A stretch of 64,000 bases of DNA from Bacteroidales bacterium (GCA_020438105.1 JAGQVE010000004.1:101504-165503); one strand, 5' to 3'; shown: positions 1-10,517, numbered from the stretch's first letter. Notes: generated from the letters alone by a model not told the origin. A program made the numbers and translations.

Positions 1-2
1 GT

Positions 3-758
3 CCGGTAACGATTTATGTCCCCCGCAGAACTGCCAGTCGGCTCGGAACTTTAAATCAGTCCTTTAATTCAGGGGTAATTATCCCTTCGGCTGTTTTTGC
101 AATTCAGCAGGAAATTGATTCAAAATATATCATTGTTCCACTGGCACTTGCACGGCAATTAATGGAATATGACAGCACTACTGTAACGTCGGTGGAAATA
201 AGGCTCGCTCCGGGTACAGAATACAATAAGACTCAATCTAAACTTGAAACGCTTGTTGGTGATCAATTTGATGTTAAAAACCGCTTCCAGCAGCAAGCAC
301 TTTTATACCGTATCATGAAATCGGAGAAATGGGCCATATTCCTGATATTGACTTTTATCATAATTATTGCAGCATTTAATGTCACCGGCTCACTGTCGAT
401 GTTAATTCTGGATAAGCGAAAAGATATCGCCATCCTGTTTAGTATGGGTGCATCTACCAAAATGATCAAACGAATATTTATGCTTGAAGGAGTGATGATT
501 TCTTTTATCGGGGCTTTTACCGGTCTTATTCTGGGTTTTTTAATTTGCTGGGCGCAAATGACCTTTGGTATAATTCGCCTGGGTGATGCGGATGCATTTA
601 TTATTCCCTATTATCCTGTAAAGATGGAGTGGCTTGACTTTGCGGCGGTTTTCGTTACGGTGTTAATTATCGGGCTTCTTTCATCATGGTATCCCGTCAG
701 GCAAATTTCAAAAAAGTACCTTCATAACCGCGTGGCAGAATTCGCGAAGGGCCAATAA
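3..758 (+). CDS. FtsX-family ABC transporter permease, 5'-truncated by the window edge
   Basis: The open frame runs in from the left edge without a start; the internal ATG at 162 is not the real start because upstream codons from position 3 continue the same protein. The visible 251 residues comprise the end of a periplasmic (MacB_PCD-like) domain and then an FtsX domain. Three hydrophobic segments are visible (around nt 330-400, 475-555 and 640-700), with the typical motif LDKRKDIAILFSMGAS between the first two. This is the arrangement of LolC/LolE/MacB permeases, which move lipoproteins or other substrates with an ATPase partner; that partner is not in view. LolC/E-type is my preferred reading, but MacB-type is possible. 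Confidence 0.85.
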   Translation, partial: PVTIYVPRRTASRLGTLNQSFNSGVIIPSAVFAIQQEIDSKYIIVPLALARQLMEYDSTTVTSVEIRLAPGTEYNKTQSKLETLVGDQFDVKNRFQQQALLYRIMKSEKWAIFLILTFIIIIAAFNVTGSLSMLILDKRKDIAILFSMGASTKMIKRIFMLEGVMISFIGAFTGLILGFLICWAQMTFGIIRLGDADAFIIPYYPVKMEWLDFAAVFVTVLIIGLLSSWYPVRQISKKYLHNRVAEFAKGQ

Positions 759-891
759 TTATAAACCTTTCAGGCAACTTTATACCCACTTCCCTTGTCT
801 AAAATCTACATTAGGAAAAGTGAATTTAAATATTTAAATTTGCGGACCTTATAAGGGCATTATAATCAAACAATTAATTAAACTTTCAGTA

Positions 892-3800
892 ATGAAGAAG
901 ACTACTCTGAATGGCAGAATTTTACTGTTGATTTTCGCAATGAGTTTTGTATCGACTCAGCTATTTGCCGGAAATATTAATGTTAAAAGCGGTTCTACTG
1001 AACTTAAATTGACGAAAAGTACTTACCAGGAAATCGAATTGACCAATATTTTAACCGATCTTGAATTTACACGGGTAAAAACCCAGGCTGGTTATTTTAC
1101 CTTGCTTACCGCCGAAGATTATGGTTACAGCACTGTAAAAGGCGAGCCCCGTCTTCCGGTTATAAAAGAACTGATCGAAGTTCCGCTGGTAGCAGACTAT
1201 CAAATTGAAATTATTTCACAGTCATTTACCGATGTAGATTTAAATGCACATGGAATTGCTGATTATATTATACCTGCACAAGCACCTTTATCAAAAAATA
1301 TTGATAACCCTGAAGATGTTGAATTCATTTTCAATCAGGATTCCTACAATCAAAATACTTTGTTAGGTCAGGAAATGATCCAGGTGGTTGATCTCGGAAT
1401 CATTCGTGGAGTGAAAATGGCCCGTGTTGAAATAGCGCCTGTTTTCTACAATCCGGTTTCAAATCAAATACGGGTTTACACTGATCTTAAACTAAGGGTT
1501 AAATTCAACAATGCAAATATTGCTCAAACTGTTGATGCCAAAGAAACGGCATACTCTCCTTTTTACCAGGCCATTTATAATCAAATGATCAATTTTAAAC
1601 CCATTGATGGTGCCGAATTTATTACAGCAGAGCCCGTGACTTATATTATCGTTTCCGATCCTGAATTTGAATCCGATTTACAGCCGTTCATTGAATGGAA
1701 AACCATGAAGGGATTCCAGGTAGTTGAAGCTTATACAGATAACCCGGAGGTTGGAACAACAACTACTTCTATCAAAAATTACCTGCAGGATTTTTACAAT
1801 AATCCTCCAGAAGGATATAACCCGCAAAGTTTTGTGTTAATTGTTGGAGATATTGCAGAAGTTCCTACTTTCAGCGGAACTGCCGGCGGGCATGTTACTG
1901 ACTTGTATTATTTCACCTACGATGGGGCCGGTGATATATATCCGGAGTGTTTTTATGGCCGGTTTTCCGCTTCAACACTATCACAATTGCAACCACAAAT
2001 CGATAAAACCCTGGAATACGAGAAGTATGAATTTCCGGATCCTTCTTTCCTGGATGAAGTGGTCATGGTAGCCGGAGCTGATGGTTCATACGCCACTGTA
2101 TGGGGAAATGGTCAAATTAACTACGGAACAGAAAATTATTTTAATGCAGCTCATGGCATTCTTTCACACACATATTTACAACCGGAGCCTACAGGAGGAA
2201 ATTACTCACAAAATATCCGGAATGATATTAACAACGGGATTGCTTTCGGAAACTATACTGCACACTGTAGTGCAAGCGGATGGGCTGATCCCAGTTTTGT
2301 GATCAACCACATTGCGCAGTTGACCAATGCACATAAGTATCCCTTACTAATTGGTAACTGCTGCTCCTCAGTTGAATTTCAAACAACCTGTTTCGGTGAA
2401 GAGATTTTACGCGCAGCTGATAAAGGTGCTTTAGGTTATGTGGGTGGCTCCAACTCAACCTACTGGGATGAGGATTACTGGTTTGGTGTAGGTTATCGTT
2501 CAAATATTGTGGCCAATCCAACCTATAATGCTAACAATTTAGGGGCATATGATCGAATGTTTCATGATCATGGTGAGCCTCTTGATGATTGGTACATTAC
2601 GCAAGGCCAGGTTCCGAGTGCAGGTAATCTGGCAGTAACTCAGTCAGGAAGCAGCATGGAAACCTACTACTGGGAAATTTATCACCTCATGGGTGATCCG
2701 TCAGTAATGATCTATTTGTCACAACCACCTGCAACCTATGCAAGTTACCAGGCATTAATGCCTTTGAGTTCAAATACTTTTACCGTAAATACCGAACCCC
2801 ATGCTTATGTTGCGATTTCAAAGGATGGTGAATTGAATGGATGCGCACTTGCAGATGCCACAGGACTTGCCGAAGTAGATATGTTCAATCCGATTGTAGT
2901 TCCTGGTGAAGCCGATGTTGTGATTACTGGTCAAAACCTCATGCCCTTTATAGGAACAGTAACGGTAGCAAGTCCAAATGGCGCATATGTGCTTTTTGAT
3001 GATCTGGAGATTGACGACAGTAATGGTAATAACAATGGAGTGGCAGATTTCAGTGAAGAGATCATGTTAAATATTTCACTTGAAAATCTGGGAAGTTTAA
3101 CTGCAAGTAACCTTACTGCAACAATTTCAACGGATGATGAAAATGTCAGTATTGTCTCTGATACACATGCCTGGCCTGATATTGCTGCCGGAGATGCATC
3201 TATGGAATATGCAGCCTTTACATTTACCATTAATGAACTGATTCCTGACCAACATATTGTAAACTTTGATATGGAGATTACAGATGGAGTTGATGTTTGG
3301 AATTCAACTTTCAACATTACCCTGAATGCGCCGGTACTTATAATCGGTAGCTACACCATTGATGACGGTACCGGAAATAATAACGGCAGGCTTGATCCCG
3401 GAGAAACAGCAAATATTATCGTTCCCAACTTTAATGAAGGTGGATGTGATGCACTTAGCACAGTTGCTGCTCTGGTTTCAACAAATCCAATGATTACTGT
3501 TAACAATGCAACTTTCGATCTGCAAACGATTGCAGCCGGGGGAACCGTAAATGCTATTTTTAATATTACTGTTGATCCGATGGCACAGGTGGGAGAAATT
3601 GTTAGCCTTAATTATAATGTTGAATCTGCACCTTATTCACAAAGCTCAATTCTGGGATTAACAATTGGACTTATTGTTGAAGATTTTGAAACCGGAACCT
3701 TTGAAATGTTCGAATGGGATCTTGGTGGAGATGCTGACTGGCAAATAACATCATCGGGTGCTTATGAAGGCGAATATGCTGCAAAATCAGGTACGATAAC

Positions 3801-4827
3801 CCATAACCAGGTTTCAACTATGTCTCTTACTGTTGATATTTCAACCGATGATCAGATTTCATTTTTCTATAAGGTGTCTTCAGAATCCAATTATGATTAT
3901 CTGAACTTTTACATCGACAATGTTTTAAAAGATGGATGGTCAGGCGATGTTGACTGGACCGAGATTGCTTACGATGTTACTGCCGGAACGCATACTTTTA
4001 AGTGGGAATACTCAAAAGACTATTCTGTTTCATCTGGTTCAGATTGCGCCTGGGTTGACTTTATTGTATTTCCACCATTGGCAGGCCTTTCTCCACTAGG
4101 AGTAATGACTGCAGCAAATCCTGTTGAAATTTGTAGTGGTGAATCAACACAACTCAATGCTTATGCAATGGGAGGATCAGGTGAGTATACCTATGATTGG
4201 ATGCCGGAAGAAAGTTTAAATGATCCGAATATTGCCAATCCAATAGCAACTCCTGCTGTAACAACCACCTATTATGTGGTAGTTGATGATGGTGAAACAT
4301 CTGTAACTGGCGAAATTACGGTTGTGGTAAATGCAATACCTGAGCAACCAACAATATCTCAAAATGGAGCTGTTCTTGTTTCCAGTTCGTCAGACGGAAA
4401 CCAATGGTATGATTCAAATGGAATGATCCCCGGAGCCAACGCTCAATCATATACCCCTACTTCTACTGATAATTATTATGTGATAGTTACCTCAGGAGCG
4501 GGTTGTGAATCAGAACCTTCAGATTCTTATTATTTCATTTACACCGGTTTGATTGAATTTAAAGAGGACCAAAAAGTAAATATTTATCCAAATCCTTATG
4601 GTGAGCAATTTACTTTGGATTATACCTTGTCATCCAGGTCAGATGTACATGTATATCTTTATAATTCATTTGGACAAATGCTCAGCGTAATTGAAGAAGA
4701 TAATTCGAAACTGGCAGGTAACTATCGCCTCCTTATCGATGCTTCAAGATATAATACAGGTATTTACTACCTGAAAATTGAAACGAATGACTACTCTGTT
4801 ATTCGACGATTAATTCAAACGAAATAA
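892..4827 (+). CDS. Gingipain-family (peptidase C25) secreted protease with T9SS sorting domain
   Basis: A 1311-aa protein with an N-terminal signal peptide ending near LFAG. An N-terminal region resembling the C25 propeptide (about 30-220) precedes the C25 catalytic domain (about 245-610). The expected catalytic dyad is visible: His458 in YTAHCSASGWADP and a Cys in IGNCCSS (C490/C491; which is the nucleophile is uncertain). Ig-like/CARDB-like beta domains follow. The end is a type A T9SS sorting domain starting at VNIYPNP and closing with GIYYLKIE and a basic tail. It is predicted to cross the outer membrane by T9SS and act as a cell-surface or released cysteine endopeptidase. A TAAATTTG element at 835-842 could be its -7 box, but no convincing -33 box is seen. 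A hairpin terminator follows. Confidence 0.9.
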   Translation: MKKTTLNGRILLLIFAMSFVSTQLFAGNINVKSGSTELKLTKSTYQEIELTNILTDLEFTRVKTQAGYFTLLTAEDYGYSTVKGEPRLPVIKELIEVPLVADYQIEIISQSFTDVDLNAHGIADYIIPAQAPLSKNIDNPEDVEFIFNQDSYNQNTLLGQEMIQVVDLGIIRGVKMARVEIAPVFYNPVSNQIRVYTDLKLRVKFNNANIAQTVDAKETAYSPFYQAIYNQMINFKPIDGAEFITAEPVTYIIVSDPEFESDLQPFIEWKTMKGFQVVEAYTDNPEVGTTTTSIKNYLQDFYNNPPEGYNPQSFVLIVGDIAEVPTFSGTAGGHVTDLYYFTYDGAGDIYPECFYGRFSASTLSQLQPQIDKTLEYEKYEFPDPSFLDEVVMVAGADGSYATVWGNGQINYGTENYFNAAHGILSHTYLQPEPTGGNYSQNIRNDINNGIAFGNYTAHCSASGWADPSFVINHIAQLTNAHKYPLLIGNCCSSVEFQTTCFGEEILRAADKGALGYVGGSNSTYWDEDYWFGVGYRSNIVANPTYNANNLGAYDRMFHDHGEPLDDWYITQGQVPSAGNLAVTQSGSSMETYYWEIYHLMGDPSVMIYLSQPPATYASYQALMPLSSNTFTVNTEPHAYVAISKDGELNGCALADATGLAEVDMFNPIVVPGEADVVITGQNLMPFIGTVTVASPNGAYVLFDDLEIDDSNGNNNGVADFSEEIMLNISLENLGSLTASNLTATISTDDENVSIVSDTHAWPDIAAGDASMEYAAFTFTINELIPDQHIVNFDMEITDGVDVWNSTFNITLNAPVLIIGSYTIDDGTGNNNGRLDPGETANIIVPNFNEGGCDALSTVAALVSTNPMITVNNATFDLQTIAAGGTVNAIFNITVDPMAQVGEIVSLNYNVESAPYSQSSILGLTIGLIVEDFETGTFEMFEWDLGGDADWQITSSGAYEGEYAAKSGTITHNQVSTMSLTVDISTDDQISFFYKVSSESNYDYLNFYIDNVLKDGWSGDVDWTEIAYDVTAGTHTFKWEYSKDYSVSSGSDCAWVDFIVFPPLAGLSPLGVMTAANPVEICSGESTQLNAYAMGGSGEYTYDWMPEESLNDPNIANPIATPAVTTTYYVVVDDGETSVTGEITVVVNAIPEQPTISQNGAVLVSSSSDGNQWYDSNGMIPGANAQSYTPTSTDNYYVIVTSGAGCESEPSDSYYFIYTGLIEFKEDQKVNIYPNPYGEQFTLDYTLSSRSDVHVYLYNSFGQMLSVIEEDNSKLAGNYRLLIDASRYNTGIYYLKIETNDYSVIRRLIQTK

Positions 4828-4842
4828 TGATGTAACATAATT

Positions 4843-4878
4843 GAAATCTCCTGGTAATAACGGGAGATTTCTTATTTT
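4843..4878 (+). terminator. Rho-independent terminator after the first C25 protease
   Basis: GAAATCTCC (4843-4851) pairs with GGAGATTTC (4863-4871) around an 11-nt loop and is followed by a T-rich tract. It separates the two protease genes into different transcription units. Confidence 0.75.
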
Positions 4879-4893
4879 AAAATCTTTGCTCAG

Positions 4894-7800
4894 ATGAAAA
4901 ACTATCTATTATTTTTATTTGTATTCAGCTTTGTAGCTGTTTTTGCAGGCAATGGGTATGAGGTTAATTATAACCAACAATCCAATGGCCATGAACTCAC
5001 CTTTACACTTGCTGATTATTCTATTTCGCAGGTAAATATTGAAGGTATGATTTATGCCAAAGTTAATTTTGATGGCAGTGTGGTCACTAAATTAAAGGGT
5101 TTTGCCGAATTGCCTTATATCAGTGCCTCTGTTGAACTTTCGGCAGATAAAAACTATAAACTAAATGTAATTGCAACGACGTATGAAGATATAGCATTAA
5201 ATTCACCAATGCTTCCTTCACGGGGTGTAATCTACAGGAACCAGGATCCTTCATTAATTCCTTATGAAATCAGCCCCAGTTCGATACGCGATGAGTTTTA
5301 TCCGCAAAATATTGCCACAGCAACAACTCCATTCATTTTAAGGGATGTTCGTGGAACCACTGTTTATATAAATCCATTCCGATACAATGCAGTTCAAAAT
5401 ACACTAAGGGTGTACACAGAAGTTATCGTTGAATTGGTTGAGGATCAAACCCCGGCAATTAATCCACTTCCACAAATTACAACTGTTGTAGAACGGGAAA
5501 TGGATCCGATTTATCAGTCGGTTTTTATTAATTATAATCTTTCAAAAGATTTAACGATCGGCGAATACGGTGACATTTTTATCGTTTGTACAAGCCGTGA
5601 TGAGAGCGCAATGCAGCCCTATATCGACTGGAAAATGGAGAAAGGCTATAAAGTTTATACCGAAACGGTTTCAACCGGAACAAATGCAAAAACAATTATA
5701 CAAAATGCTTACAACAACAATCCGGATATTTTGTATGTATTACTGGTTGGCGACTGGGCCGATATCAAGTCGGATTTGTTAAGCGGATATGCCCCCATGG
5801 ATCCGCAATTGGGTTGTGTAGTTGGAACTGATCAGTTTCCTGACATCACCATTGGAAGGTTTTCGGCTAATTCGGCAAATGATGTTACTACACAAGTTAA
5901 TAAAGTGATCCAATATGAAAAAAATCCCGGTAGCGGTTGGTACACTTCTGCTTTAGGTGTTGCATCAAACCAGGGCCCTGGTGATGATAATGAATTGGAT
6001 TATCAGCAAATTGATGTGATTTATAACGATAAACTCGATCCATTCACTTATGATTCTTTCTCCACGGCGTACGACCCGACTGGAACTGCTCAAATGGTTA
6101 CCAATGCAATTAATGGTGGAGTAAGTATTATTAATTATTGTGGTCACGGATCTGAAACATCATGGGGTTCAACCGGATTCAGTAACAGCCATATTGCCGG
6201 ACTTACCAATGGCGATAAACTTCCGTTTATTTTTTCTGTTGCCTGTGTAAATGGTGCTTTCCATTCAGGTGAATGCTTTGCTGAGGCATGGTTGAAAAAG
6301 GTAAATGGTGGTGCCATTGCTACAATGATGTCAACTATTAACCAACCCTGGGATCCACCAATGCGCGGACAGGATTACTTCAATGATGTATTGATAGGTG
6401 GATACGATTATAATGCTCATCCGGGTCAAAATGGTATTAATACAACCGAAGGACGAACTACACTTGGAGCAATTGCATTCAACGGATTGGTTTTAATGAC
6501 CACAGAATCCGGTGGTTCATCCGATTGGGAAACTGCTAAAACCTGGCACCTGTTTGGTGATCCGGCAATACAGCCAAGAACTGCTGAGCCCGGTGCATTG
6601 AACCTCTCAAATAATGTTGTTTTGGTAGGTGCCGATTTTAATACGATCGTTAACGGACCCGGTGGACCAGTTGAAGGTGCAATGGTTTGTTTGTCGCAAG
6701 ATGGTAATTATTATACTGCTATTTCCGATGCAACTGGATCTGTAACTATTGAACAGTCGCTCACTCCGGGAACTGCTAAACTTGTTGTTACGGCCTTCAA
6801 TATGGCTACTATTTACGACGAAGTAACCGTTATTCCGCCGGGTGGTGCATATGTGGTGGTAAGTAATACTGTAGTAAATGATGAGGGAGGAAATAATAAC
6901 GGACAAGCCGATTATGGTGAAACAGTAATGTTGGATGTTTCTGCTGAAAATGTTGGAACAGATAATGCGATGGGCGTTGAAGCTACAATTACAACCACTG
7001 ACTCCTATGTTTCGATCATTGATGGTACTTATACTTTTGGTGATATAACTGCGGGCAATATCGTTGAGGGAATTGGTGCTTTTGAAATTGAAGTGGCACA
7101 GGATGCCCCTGATATGCACAATGCAATGTTTGAAATTGAGTTTTCGGATGGAAGTAAATCCTTATGGATCAGCAACCTTTCAGTAACGCTGCACGCACCG
7201 GTGATGGAAATGGGCGAATATACCATTAATGATGCAAGCGGAAATAACAATGGTAAAATTGATCCGGGCGAAACGGTTCTACTTACCATCAATCTAAACA
7301 ATAATGGTACATCGGATGCTTATAATTTAACGGGTGAAATAAGTTGTGCCGATCCTTATATCAGTATCAACCAGTCAACAGATGATTTTGGTGATATTGG
7401 AGCAGGAGGAAATGGATCTGCAACCTTTGAATTAACTGCCAACCTGAGTACTCCTGCAGGACATGCCGTTACATTTGATCTTGATTTTACCGGAGATATG
7501 GGCTTAAGCGGATCAGGTTCATTGCTCGAAGTTGTTGGCCAGATCCCATTGCTTATTATCGACCTGGATGGAAATACAAACTCCGGAACCGATATGGAGC
7601 AAGCTATGGCAAATAATGATATGGTCGCCGAATATTCAACAAGTATCCCAGCTGATTTAAGTCTTTACTCAACAGTGTTCCTATGCCTTGGCATCTATTC
7701 CGATAATCATGTATTAACATCTTCTGAAGGACAACAATTAGCCGACTTCCTCAACAATGGAGGAAACCTCTATATGGAAGGTGGTGATACCTGGTACTAT

Positions 7801-8943
7801 GACACACAAACTGCTGTACATAGTATGTTCGGTGTTAATGCAACAGCGGATGGAGGATCCGACCTTAGTACCTTGAATGGTCAGTCAGGAACCTTTACCC
7901 AAGGTATGTCATTCAGTTACAGTGGCGATAATAACTGGATTGATCATATTGAAGCAAGCGGATCAGCTACTTTGATTTTCCAAAATTCATCCCCATCCTA
8001 CGGAACAGGGGTTGCCTATGATGCCGGAACCTATAAAACCATCGCAGCATCCCATGAGTTTGGTGGATTAAATGATGGATCATCACCATCAACAAAAGAA
8101 GAATTGATGCAGGCTTATCTTGAGTTTTTCGGATTTACAAATACATTGCAAGCCAGCTTCTCAAGTGATATCAATGAAGTTTGTGAAAACGGAATAGTTG
8201 AGTTTTATGATATGTCAGCCGGTGATGTGGTTTCATGGTCATGGACATTTGAAGGAGGTACCCCAGGAACATCAACATCGCAGAATCCACAGGTAATGTA
8301 TGATAATGCCGGTTCGTACGATGTAGCGCTTGAGGTTTCCGACGGAAATGAAACAGTTTCTATCACCTTTGAAAATTATATTACCGTAATGACAGCTCCT
8401 GAACAGGCCGCAACTCCTGATGGCGATGCTGAAGTATGTACCAATCAGGTCACTAGCAGTGATTATACTACAAACGGTGCTGCCATGGCTACTTCCTACG
8501 AATGGTCGATTGAACCGAATGAAGCAGGAACTGTTTCCGGAACCGGAACCACTGCTATGATTACCTGGACACCAAATTGGGAAGGTACTGCAAGTATCAC
8601 TGTTTTGGGGGTAAATGATTGTGGAAATGGTGTAGTATCAGAGCAATATGATGTATTATGCTCAGTATGCACCGGTATAGAAGAACAAAATATTGAAAAA
8701 ATTTCTATATATCCTAATCCAAATAATGGTATATTTACCGTCGAATTTGGAAAAGTTCTTATACAAGATGTGACTATTAAGGTGCTCAATACGCTTGGTC
8801 AAACTGTATATGAAGAAGCTGAAGTGTCAGTAAATTCAGGATTTGCAAGGACCATCGATTTGAGTTCAGAATATAAAGGTATGTACTTCCTTGTAATCGA
8901 AAACTACCAGGGAAGTACTGTAAATCGAATCATTATTCGTTAG
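4894..8943 (+). CDS. Second gingipain-family (C25) secreted protease with PKD and T9SS sorting domains
   Basis: A 1349-aa protein with a signal peptide ending near AVFAG. The C25 domain (about 215-570) carries His418 in NYCGHGSETSW and Cys451 in SVACVNG, then GECFAEAW, closely matching the gingipain active-site pattern. CARDB-like beta repeats (about 645-885), a ThuA/GATase-like stretch, a PKD domain (about 1086-1166, motif WSWTFEGGTPG) and an Ig-like region follow. It ends in a T9SS type A sorting domain (ISIYPNPNNG to the terminal IIIR). It differs from the upstream copy in central domain content, so this is an old rather than a recent duplication. Predicted extracellular cysteine endopeptidase. 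Confidence 0.9.
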   Translation: MKNYLLFLFVFSFVAVFAGNGYEVNYNQQSNGHELTFTLADYSISQVNIEGMIYAKVNFDGSVVTKLKGFAELPYISASVELSADKNYKLNVIATTYEDIALNSPMLPSRGVIYRNQDPSLIPYEISPSSIRDEFYPQNIATATTPFILRDVRGTTVYINPFRYNAVQNTLRVYTEVIVELVEDQTPAINPLPQITTVVEREMDPIYQSVFINYNLSKDLTIGEYGDIFIVCTSRDESAMQPYIDWKMEKGYKVYTETVSTGTNAKTIIQNAYNNNPDILYVLLVGDWADIKSDLLSGYAPMDPQLGCVVGTDQFPDITIGRFSANSANDVTTQVNKVIQYEKNPGSGWYTSALGVASNQGPGDDNELDYQQIDVIYNDKLDPFTYDSFSTAYDPTGTAQMVTNAINGGVSIINYCGHGSETSWGSTGFSNSHIAGLTNGDKLPFIFSVACVNGAFHSGECFAEAWLKKVNGGAIATMMSTINQPWDPPMRGQDYFNDVLIGGYDYNAHPGQNGINTTEGRTTLGAIAFNGLVLMTTESGGSSDWETAKTWHLFGDPAIQPRTAEPGALNLSNNVVLVGADFNTIVNGPGGPVEGAMVCLSQDGNYYTAISDATGSVTIEQSLTPGTAKLVVTAFNMATIYDEVTVIPPGGAYVVVSNTVVNDEGGNNNGQADYGETVMLDVSAENVGTDNAMGVEATITTTDSYVSIIDGTYTFGDITAGNIVEGIGAFEIEVAQDAPDMHNAMFEIEFSDGSKSLWISNLSVTLHAPVMEMGEYTINDASGNNNGKIDPGETVLLTINLNNNGTSDAYNLTGEISCADPYISINQSTDDFGDIGAGGNGSATFELTANLSTPAGHAVTFDLDFTGDMGLSGSGSLLEVVGQIPLLIIDLDGNTNSGTDMEQAMANNDMVAEYSTSIPADLSLYSTVFLCLGIYSDNHVLTSSEGQQLADFLNNGGNLYMEGGDTWYYDTQTAVHSMFGVNATADGGSDLSTLNGQSGTFTQGMSFSYSGDNNWIDHIEASGSATLIFQNSSPSYGTGVAYDAGTYKTIAASHEFGGLNDGSSPSTKEELMQAYLEFFGFTNTLQASFSSDINEVCENGIVEFYDMSAGDVVSWSWTFEGGTPGTSTSQNPQVMYDNAGSYDVALEVSDGNETVSITFENYITVMTAPEQAATPDGDAEVCTNQVTSSDYTTNGAAMATSYEWSIEPNEAGTVSGTGTTAMITWTPNWEGTASITVLGVNDCGNGVVSEQYDVLCSVCTGIEEQNIEKISIYPNPNNGIFTVEFGKVLIQDVTIKVLNTLGQTVYEEAEVSVNSGFARTIDLSSEYKGMYFLVIENYQGSTVNRIIIR

Positions 8944-8976
8944 TAGTTTTCATGGTTTAAATTGGTTTTTGGTTAG

Positions 8977-9009
8977 AAGTCCCGCCCTCAAGCGGGACTT
9001 TCTTTTTTT
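8977..9009 (+). terminator. Rho-independent terminator after the second C25 protease
   Basis: AAGTCCCGC (8977-8985) pairs with GCGGGACTT (8992-9000) around a 6-nt loop, followed by TCTTTTTTT. This strong hairpin overlaps the TTG at 8969 that would otherwise extend the next gene, so that extension is rejected. Confidence 0.88.
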
Positions 9010-9037
9010 AGTAAATTCGTTCGATAAATTTTATAGA

Positions 9038-10456
9038 ATGATCAATTCAAACCAGTTCCGCCATAATGCCCATCAATTCGTTGATTGGATGGCCGATTAC
9101 CTTGAACAGGTGGAAAACTTACCAGTAAAATCTCTAGCTAAGCCTGGAGAAATCTTTGAACAAATACCGGGAAATCCGCCAGCTGAAACAGAAAAGATTG
9201 AGGACATTTTTGAAGATTTTAAGAAAATGATTTTGCCTGGAATGACCCATTGGCAAAGTCCCAATTTTTTTGCCTATTTCCCGGCTAATTCCAGTTATCC
9301 ATCGGTGCTTGCTGAAATGCTCACAGCCACCATGGGTGCCCAGTGTATGATTTGGGCCACTTCGCCGGCTGCTGCCGAACTTGAAGAAAAAACAATGAAC
9401 TGGCTCCGCTCAATGATTGGGTTACCTCAGTATTTTACAGGTGTAATCCAGGACACCGCATCCACTGCTACATTAACCGCCTTGCTAACCGCACGTGAAC
9501 GAGCAAGTAATTTTGAAATTAACAATAAAGGATTTCAAAATCAAAAATTCAGGATATATTGCTCTTCTGAAACACATTCATCCATCGAAAAAGGAGTTAA
9601 GATTGCGGGATTTGGCAAAGAAAACCTTGTTAAAGTTGATGTGGATGAGTTTTACAGGCTGGATACAGATAAACTTGAAATGGCCATACAGGAAGATATC
9701 CAAAAAGGGTTTAATCCTCTTTGTGTGATCGCAACACTTGGAACAACAGGTTCAACAGCCATTGACCCGATAAAAGAAATAGCGGAAATTACCTTAAAGT
9801 ATAAAATCTGGTTACATGTGGATGCGGCTTTTGCCGGTTCGGCGCTTATTCTTGATGAATACCGGTGGATGATCAACGGAGTTGAAGCTGTAGATAGTTT
9901 TGTTTTTAATCCTCATAAATGGATGTTTACCAATTTTGATTTGTCAGCCTACTTTGTTATAGATAAGGAAGCCCTGATCAAAACCTTCTCCATTAATCCC
10001 GAATATTTAAAAACAAACAATGAAGGAGCCGTCAATGATTATCGTGATTGGGGAGTGCCACTTGGCAGGCGATTCCGTGCTCTGAAACTGTGGTTTGTTA
10101 TCCGCAATTTTGGTACAAATGGGCTGAAAGCTAAAATCAGAGATCATATCCATTTTGCCTCCTGGCTTGAAAAAGAAATTGATAAACATCCCAATTTTGA
10201 AATAATTACGCCAAGAACACTAAACCTTGTATGTTTCAGGTATAAACCAGCAAATATCAAGGATGAAAATTTATTGAATGAACTGAACCAGTTGCTCCTT
10301 TATCGTGTTAATGAAACGGGTAAAGTTTATATGTCGCATACAAAACTTTCGGAGAAATTTACCTTGCGTATGGTGATTGGTCAAACCAATGTAACAGAGC
10401 AACATGTGAATAATGCCTGGAAATTGATTCAGCAATTTGCTGAAGAGCTTTCGTAA
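9038..10456 (+). CDS. PLP-dependent group II amino-acid decarboxylase (aromatic-L-amino-acid decarboxylase-like)
   Basis: 472 aa from the ATG at 9038. A longer frame from a TTG at 8969 would start within the preceding terminator. The N-terminus (FRHNAHQFVDWMADYL) is typical of the DOPA/tryptophan decarboxylase group. Also visible are the substrate/cofactor motif HSSIEKG, the Asp of HVDAAFAG that contacts the pyridine nitrogen, and the Schiff-base Lys294 in NPHKW. Full-length for the family. It probably decarboxylates an aromatic L-amino acid to an amine in the cytoplasm, but the exact substrate cannot be read from sequence. It appears monocistronic. Confidence 0.88.
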   Translation: MINSNQFRHNAHQFVDWMADYLEQVENLPVKSLAKPGEIFEQIPGNPPAETEKIEDIFEDFKKMILPGMTHWQSPNFFAYFPANSSYPSVLAEMLTATMGAQCMIWATSPAAAELEEKTMNWLRSMIGLPQYFTGVIQDTASTATLTALLTARERASNFEINNKGFQNQKFRIYCSSETHSSIEKGVKIAGFGKENLVKVDVDEFYRLDTDKLEMAIQEDIQKGFNPLCVIATLGTTGSTAIDPIKEIAEITLKYKIWLHVDAAFAGSALILDEYRWMINGVEAVDSFVFNPHKWMFTNFDLSAYFVIDKEALIKTFSINPEYLKTNNEGAVNDYRDWGVPLGRRFRALKLWFVIRNFGTNGLKAKIRDHIHFASWLEKEIDKHPNFEIITPRTLNLVCFRYKPANIKDENLLNELNQLLLYRVNETGKVYMSHTKLSEKFTLRMVIGQTNVTEQHVNNAWKLIQQFAEELS

Positions 10457-10517
10457 ATATAACTGCACCTTGTAACGTAATCCTGTGTTTAGTCGTCGTA
10501 CCGGTAAATTGTTGCCA

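Noticed and set aside
842..892. TAAATTTG at 835-842 as a full promoter of the first C25 gene
   Set aside because: It fits the -7 consensus, but no TTTG/TTG lies at the expected distance upstream, so no promoter feature was called.
6607..7119. 170-aa antisense ORF in the second C25 gene
   Set aside because: Low-complexity Ile/Ser/Asn/His composition created by the repeated codons of the sense gene; a frame shadow.
8969..9037. N-terminal extension of the PLP decarboxylase from a TTG at 8969
   Set aside because: It would overlap the strong terminator of the preceding gene. The ATG at 9038 gives the normal family N-terminus.
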